In this document: positions 60,290 to 64,000 of the stretch, piece after piece | Numbering within the stretch: the first letter of the stretch is position 1 | How the letters are laid out: each line of letters begins with the position of its first letter | Source: Lachnospiraceae bacterium | GTDB lineage: Bacteria > Bacillota > Clostridia > Lachnospirales > Lachnospiraceae | Assembly: GCA_902363835.1 (NCBI GenBank) | Contig: CABJBM010000007.1 | Span: 62,001 to 126,000 of the forward strand | DNA: 64,000 bases | Direction: 5' to 3' | Made by a program: the position numbers and the translations under genes | The notes under the pieces: generated by a model | The model's database searches: none | Told to the model about the DNA's origin: nothing | Seen by the model: only the letters and a program-made list of their open reading frames with translations

Positions 60290-60904
60290 CTACCGGTTAA
60301 TACTGTGATGCACGTAATACAATGCGGCATTGACTGCATTGGTTACTGCGCTTGATGTAATGGTAGCGCCGCTGATGGCATTGATCTCCCCGTCACCGGC
60401 ATTGCCGGATTTGGTAACAGCCAGGGATTCCTTGTTCTTTCCGGTATATTGGTCTTTAAACGCCGGTTCCTTTGCCTTTAAGCCCAGTCCCGGAGTATCG
60501 CTGATTGCCAGAAATTCAATGCCGTTAATGGTTCCGTCTTCCTTAATACCAACGGAAATCTGTACACCTCCGCTGTAGCTGTCATCAGAATGGGAGGTAA
60601 TCACATACCCTATGACAGCACCGCTTTGATCCAGTGCCCGGAGAGCATTGTCAACAGTCACTTTTCCAAAATTCTGGGAAACCAGCTCTGTGTTGCAGGC
60701 TTCCACAGATGCCTTCATCTCATCATCCGTTGTAAAATCAGCTGCTTCCGGAAGTACCTTTTTATACGCTGCCAGATTCGCTGCCTCAGTTGCTTTTGCA
60801 ATTGGCTCCTTTGTGATCTCATAAGCGCCGCCCAGCAAAAAACCGGAAATCAGGGTGATCAAAAATAAAATCAGTGCGTCCTTCATATATCCGCCTTTTT
60901 TCAT
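60290..60904 (-). CDS. rnfG: Rnf complex subunit RnfG (FMN-binding)
   Basis: This 204-residue subunit has one N-terminal span and an FMN-binding domain. Covalent flavin attachment occurs at Thr in the ISGATITSS motif near the C-terminus. The start follows AGGAGG by 9 bases; a longer frame overlaps rnfD. It begins 1 base after the rnfD stop codon, so translation is coupled. Confidence 0.95.
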   Translation of the reverse strand: MKKGGYMKDALILFLITLISGFLLGGAYEITKEPIAKATEAANLAAYKKVLPEAADFTTDDEMKASVEACNTELVSQNFGKVTVDNALRALDQSGAVIGYVITSHSDDSYSGGVQISVGIKEDGTINGIEFLAISDTPGLGLKAKEPAFKDQYTGKNKESLAVTKSGNAGDGEINAISGATITSSAVTNAVNAALYYVHHSINR

Positions 60905-60905
60905 C

Positions 60906-61829
60906 TTACTTCCCCTCCTTTCCAAATGCTACCGGCAGGGAAATCTTCTCAATCAATGGCACCAGGATGTTGCTGATGATGATGGCATAGGAAACTCCTT
61001 CTGCAGAACCGCCGAAAAGACGGAACAATCCGGTCAGAACACCTAAAAGAATGCCGAAAAGAATTTGTCCCTTTGGAGTGATGGGGCTGGTCACATAATC
61101 CGTGGCCATAAAGAATGCGCCGAAGATAAGACCGCCGCCGCATAAATGAGTCAGGACATAGGTGAGATCATGACGGCCGAAAACAAATACGAATGCGGCA
61201 AAGGTGATGAGATAAGCAGCCGGAATCCGAATGGAAATGATCCTTCTGATTATAAGGTAGGCCGCTCCAATGAGCAGGGCGATCACAGACACCTCACCAA
61301 TGGTTCCCGAAATTTTTCCGATGAACATGGCTGTTAAGTCAACCGCCTCTCCGGCCTTTAATGCGGCAAGGGGAGTTGCTCCTGCAACCGCGTCATTGTA
61401 TGTAAATGTGGTCATCTTCCCTGTAAAAGAAATGAGCAGGAAGCATCTTGCCGCCAAAGCCGGGTTCATAAAGTTCTGGCCCAATCCGCCATAAAGCTGC
61501 TTTACCACGATGATGGCAAATACACCGCCAAGAAACGGAATCCACAAGGGAATGGACGGGGGCATGTTAAGACCCAGGATCATTCCGGTCACCAGGGCGC
61601 TTCCGTCGCTGACCGTCACCGGTTTTCCCATAAGGGATTCAAATAGATATTCACTGAGAATACAGGATAATACACTGACCAGCAAAATCAGTGCTGCTTT
61701 TATCCCAAACTGATAGACACCATACGCAGATGCAGGAATCATGGCAATGGCAACATCCAGCATAATATTCTGTGTTGTTACCTGATCCCTGGCATGAGGC
61801 GATGATGATACGTTTAACAATTTACTCAT
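60906..61829 (-). CDS. rnfD: Rnf complex subunit RnfD
   Basis: This 307-residue membrane subunit has about eight to ten spans. The conserved DGSALVTGMILGLNMPP and the AGATPLAALK flavin attachment segment are visible, as is the C-terminal GLFRLFGGSAEGVSYAI. Order and coupling with rnfC and rnfG match other Clostridia. GGAGGAGG precedes the ATG. Confidence 0.96.
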   Translation of the reverse strand: MSKLLNVSSSPHARDQVTTQNIMLDVAIAMIPASAYGVYQFGIKAALILLVSVLSCILSEYLFESLMGKPVTVSDGSALVTGMILGLNMPPSIPLWIPFLGGVFAIIVVKQLYGGLGQNFMNPALAARCFLLISFTGKMTTFTYNDAVAGATPLAALKAGEAVDLTAMFIGKISGTIGEVSVIALLIGAAYLIIRRIISIRIPAAYLITFAAFVFVFGRHDLTYVLTHLCGGGLIFGAFFMATDYVTSPITPKGQILFGILLGVLTGLFRLFGGSAEGVSYAIIISNILVPLIEKISLPVAFGKEGK

Positions 61830-61840
61830 GCTTCCTCCTC

Positions 61841-63163
61841 CTACGCTTTCTTTCTGCTTGCCTGGACTTCTTTGCGCATTTCTTTAAATGCCTGGGTAAG
61901 GGGCCTTCTGGCAGGGCAGATATATCCACAGCATCCGCATTCACAGCATTCCATGCCGTTTAATTTTACAAACCGTTCCATGTCAGACCGTTCCGCCGCT
62001 TCCATGAGCATCTGAGGAACAATATTGCCCGGACATACTGTTACACATCTTCCGCAGCGGATACAGGCGGTAGGCATATTTTCCGCCACCTCATCCTTTG
62101 TCAGGCAGGTGAGGGCTGAGGAGGTTTTTGTAATGGGAATATTTAGGTTGAACAGCGCCTGTCCCATCATGGGTCCTCCGGAAATCACCTTTGACGGTTC
62201 CGTCCGAAAACCGCCGGAAGCCTCTATAAGCTCCTCATAGCTGGTTCCGATCCTCACATTGTAGTTCTGGGGATTTGTTATGGCATCTCCTGTCACTGTA
62301 ATGATCCGGCGGATCAATGGAATGTTCTTTGCAACAGCATTATAAATGGAAATTACAGTATCCACATTATCTACCATACAGCCAACATCTGCCGGAAGCA
62401 TGGTGGAATTGATCTTTCTTCCTGTTACGGCATAGATCAGGGTACGCTCCCCGCCCTGTGGATATTTTGTCTGCAGGGGACAGACCGTGATCCTTGGCTC
62501 ATCCTTTACAAGCTCTGTCATCAGCTTAATTGCTTCCGGCTTGTTGCTCTCAATGGCAATGACTCCCTTTGCATTTTCAAACAATTGAAGGATTATGGTA
62601 AGCCCTTTTATGATGCTTTCCGGTTCTTCCAACATCATCCGGTAATCGGAAGTTAAGTACGGCTCGCACTCCGCACCATTGACAATGACCGTATCAATCT
62701 TTGATTCGTCTTTTGGTGTCAGCTTCACATGGCTGGGAAATCCTGCACCCCCAAGTCCTACGACCCCAGCTTCCTTTACAAGATTCCTGATCTCTTCCTT
62801 TGACAAAGTCTTTGGATCACGCTCTTTGCCAAACTCTTCCACCGTCTGATACTTTCCGTCGTTTTCAACAATAACAGACAGGACCATGGAGCCGTTAGCG
62901 ACCAGTCTTGGCTCAATGGTTTTTACCGTTCCTGAAACGGAACTGATCACGCAGGCGGAAATAAAACCTCCCGGTTCTCCGATCTTCTGCCCAACCAGCA
63001 CCTGATCACCTGCTGCCACCAAAGGTTTCGCCGGTGCGCCGATATGCTGGGACAGGGGGAATACCATCTCGCCTTTTGGCTGCAGCACTTGTACAGGTTT
63101 GTTTTCCGACAATTCTTTTCCCTCATAGGGATGAACGCCGCCTTTAAATGTAGCCAGACCCAT
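61841..63163 (-). CDS. rnfC: Rnf complex subunit RnfC (NADH dehydrogenase-like)
   Basis: RnfC carries the NAD and FMN binding fold. The 440 residues have GLGGAGFPSHVKL and GAECEPYLTSD (NuoF-like) and two 4Fe-4S motifs at the C-terminus (CIRCGRCVTVCPGN and CCECGCCGYICPARR). First gene of the operon, behind a promoter with a short leader peptide. The complex couples ferredoxin oxidation by NAD+ to Na+ or H+ export. GAAGG precedes the ATG. Confidence 0.96.
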   Translation of the reverse strand: MGLATFKGGVHPYEGKELSENKPVQVLQPKGEMVFPLSQHIGAPAKPLVAAGDQVLVGQKIGEPGGFISACVISSVSGTVKTIEPRLVANGSMVLSVIVENDGKYQTVEEFGKERDPKTLSKEEIRNLVKEAGVVGLGGAGFPSHVKLTPKDESKIDTVIVNGAECEPYLTSDYRMMLEEPESIIKGLTIILQLFENAKGVIAIESNKPEAIKLMTELVKDEPRITVCPLQTKYPQGGERTLIYAVTGRKINSTMLPADVGCMVDNVDTVISIYNAVAKNIPLIRRIITVTGDAITNPQNYNVRIGTSYEELIEASGGFRTEPSKVISGGPMMGQALFNLNIPITKTSSALTCLTKDEVAENMPTACIRCGRCVTVCPGNIVPQMLMEAAERSDMERFVKLNGMECCECGCCGYICPARRPLTQAFKEMRKEVQASRKKA

Positions 63164-63179
63164 TTAACTAACCTTCTTT

Positions 63180-63218
63180 CTATACATTTCTTTGTCTTTC
63201 CCGGCAAAAATTCAGCAT
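63180..63218 (-). CDS. 12-codon leader peptide upstream of rnfC
   Basis: CAGGAGGCAAA precedes an ATG opening a frame of 12 codons (MLNFCREERQRNV-like: M L N F C R E R Q R N V) that stops 17 bases before the rnfC start. The ribosome site is stronger than that of rnfC itself. It could set translation of rnfC or sense arginine or cysteine supply; this is speculative. Confidence 0.4.
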   Translation of the reverse strand: MLNFCRERQRNV

Positions 63219-63233
63219 TTTGCCTCCTGAAAC

Positions 63234-63262
63234 AGTATATCATAATTCCCAAACCGAAACAA
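63234..63262 (-). promoter_or_regulatory. sigma-A promoter of the rnf operon
   Basis: TTGTTT, 17 bases, TATACT on the minus strand, 71 bases upstream of the rnfC start. Confidence 0.65.
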
Positions 63263-63596
63263 TGCATAATTACATATTGTATACTGTGTTTCATATACAA
63301 CTTTTTCATTTATCAGAAATAAAGCCTTGTTTCATGAGTTTTTTTCTTGTTAAATAAATAACATTTCTTACAAAAGGAAGTCCTGTTATGTTTTCATAAA
63401 AATACAATTAATCCGGTTCTTTTTCAGTAATTCCCTATAGCCTGCCTTTTTCTGACAGTAATTTTAATTTTATACATTCTTCCTTGTTAATTTTTTGTTA
63501 AATCTTACTGATTTATAAAAGTCTTCTCATATTCTAATGAATTATTTTTATCATTTACCAGCTTTACTTATAAGAATTTTTAATAAATAAAGAGGA
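63263..63596. other. AT-rich gene-free stretch with one Rex-like site
   Basis: No coding frame with a ribosome site is seen. TTGTTAAATAAATAACAT (63347-63364) matches 12 of 14 arm positions of the Rex consensus, 85 bases upstream of the rnf -35 box. A second nearby TTGTTAA pair (63484-63500) is a direct repeat and not a Rex palindrome. Confidence 0.4.
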
Positions 63597-63645
63597 ACAT
63601 TGGAAACCGGAATCATGAATGGCTGCATGATTCCGGTTTACTCCA
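63597..63645 (-). terminator. terminator of the ABC exporter gene
   Basis: A perfect 14-bp stem AAACCGGAATCATG with an 8-base loop, extended by an outer ATTGGA/TCCAAT pairing, is followed by a T-rich stretch on the minus strand. Confidence 0.8.
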
Positions 63646-63681
63646 ATGCTCCCCTGTGGGAATGCAGGCCGTGGCCTTTGT

Positions 63682-64000
63682 TTAATCCAGTTCCACTGCC
63701 CCGGTATAAAGCTGGTAATACCTGCCTTTTTGTTTCAGAAGATCCTCATGATCTCCCCGTTCAATGATCTCACCGTTTTCCAATACCATGATGGCATTGG
63801 CATTGCGCACCGTGGACAGCCGGTGGGCGATGACAAATGTGGTTCGGTCCGCCATAAGACGGTCCATTCCCCGTTCAATGTGCTTTTCCGTTCTGGTATC
63901 CACGGAGCTGGTTGCTTCATCCAGGATTAAGATAGGCGCCTTTGAAATGGCTGCCCTGGCAATGTTTAAAAGCTGCCTCTGTCCCTGGCTTAAGTTGGCT
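63682..64000 (-). CDS. ABC exporter ATPase domain, N-terminal part outside window
   Basis: Only the last 106 codons are visible. They contain the signature region (ANLSQGQRQLLNIARA), Walker B (ILILDEATSSVDTRT) and the switch His (FVIAHRLSTVRNA), ending in GRYYQLYTGAVELD. This matches the C-terminal ATPase of MsbA/LmrA-type half exporters for drugs or lipids. A terminator follows the stop. Confidence 0.93.
   Translation of the reverse strand, partial: ANLSQGQRQLLNIARAAISKAPILILDEATSSVDTRTEKHIERGMDRLMADRTTFVIAHRLSTVRNANAIMVLENGEIIERGDHEDLLKQKGRYYQLYTGAVELD

Noticed and set aside
63484..63500. Paired TTGTTAA motifs considered as a Rex site
   Set aside because: They are in direct orientation, whereas Rex sites are inverted repeats.

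Overview
The window looks like a chromosomal segment of a spore-former-type Firmicute of the Lachnospiraceae (Clostridium cluster XIVa, Lacrimispora-like). The evidence is T-box leaders, AGGAGG ribosome sites, sigma-A promoters of the TTGACA/TATAAT type, an rnfCDGEAB operon, several CUT1 sugar ABC transporters, a YesM/YesN-type two-component pair and a T. maritima-type DAHP synthase. Identification rests on reading the translated sequence; no database search was made.

Layout. 0-5.3 kb: an S58/DmpA peptidase (cut by the window edge), a small conserved protein, an AlaX editing protein with an AI-2E-family permease, and a cluster of unfamiliar small genes (Cys/Gly-rich protein, 50-aa protein, Asn-Gln repeat protein, 95-aa protein) around a palindromic promoter. 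5.3-9.1 kb: leuS behind a leucine T-box, and a CPBP protease. 9.1-15.3 kb: two gene remnants meeting at a deletion-like junction, then an operon of transporter, hydantoinase/oxoprolinase ATPase, HExxH protein and GntR/FCD regulator, with repeated operator-like sites upstream. 15.3-18.4 kb: an EF-G-like GTPase and a GNAT enzyme.

18.4-35.3 kb is a polyuronate or glycosaminoglycan utilisation locus: divergent YesM/YesN-type genes, two lipoprotein sugar-binding proteins, two permeases, an intracellular heparinase II/III-like lyase, a GH88 unsaturated glucuronyl hydrolase, a GH95-like enzyme, an acyltransferase and a BadF/NAGK-type kinase. 35.4-36.75 kb holds a retron: a reverse transcriptase with the retron NAxxH and VTG motifs, preceded by a structured non-coding RNA closed by a 16-bp a1/a2 pairing, with no recognisable effector gene beside it. 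36.9-40.3 kb is an aroF-tyrA-aroA operon. 41.6-44.7 kb is a tryptophan T-box (UGG specifier) controlling a TrpXYZ-type ABC transporter. 44.8-51.6 kb is a GH31 glycosidase with its ABC transporter and a divergent LacI regulator. 51.6-58.0 kb encodes hexuronate catabolism (two KDG-kinase-like proteins, KDPG aldolase, IclR and LacI regulators, UxaC) with clear palindromic operators. 58.1-63.2 kb is the complete Rnf complex, and the window ends inside an ABC exporter gene.

The carbohydrate genes fit together. The lyase and GH88 would release unsaturated uronates, which are usually converted to 2-keto-3-deoxygluconate by enzymes not in this window and could then be used by the KDG kinase and KDPG aldolase encoded 20 kb away. 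The most unusual element is the retron without a visible partner, lying between a sugar-utilisation locus and an aromatic biosynthesis operon.
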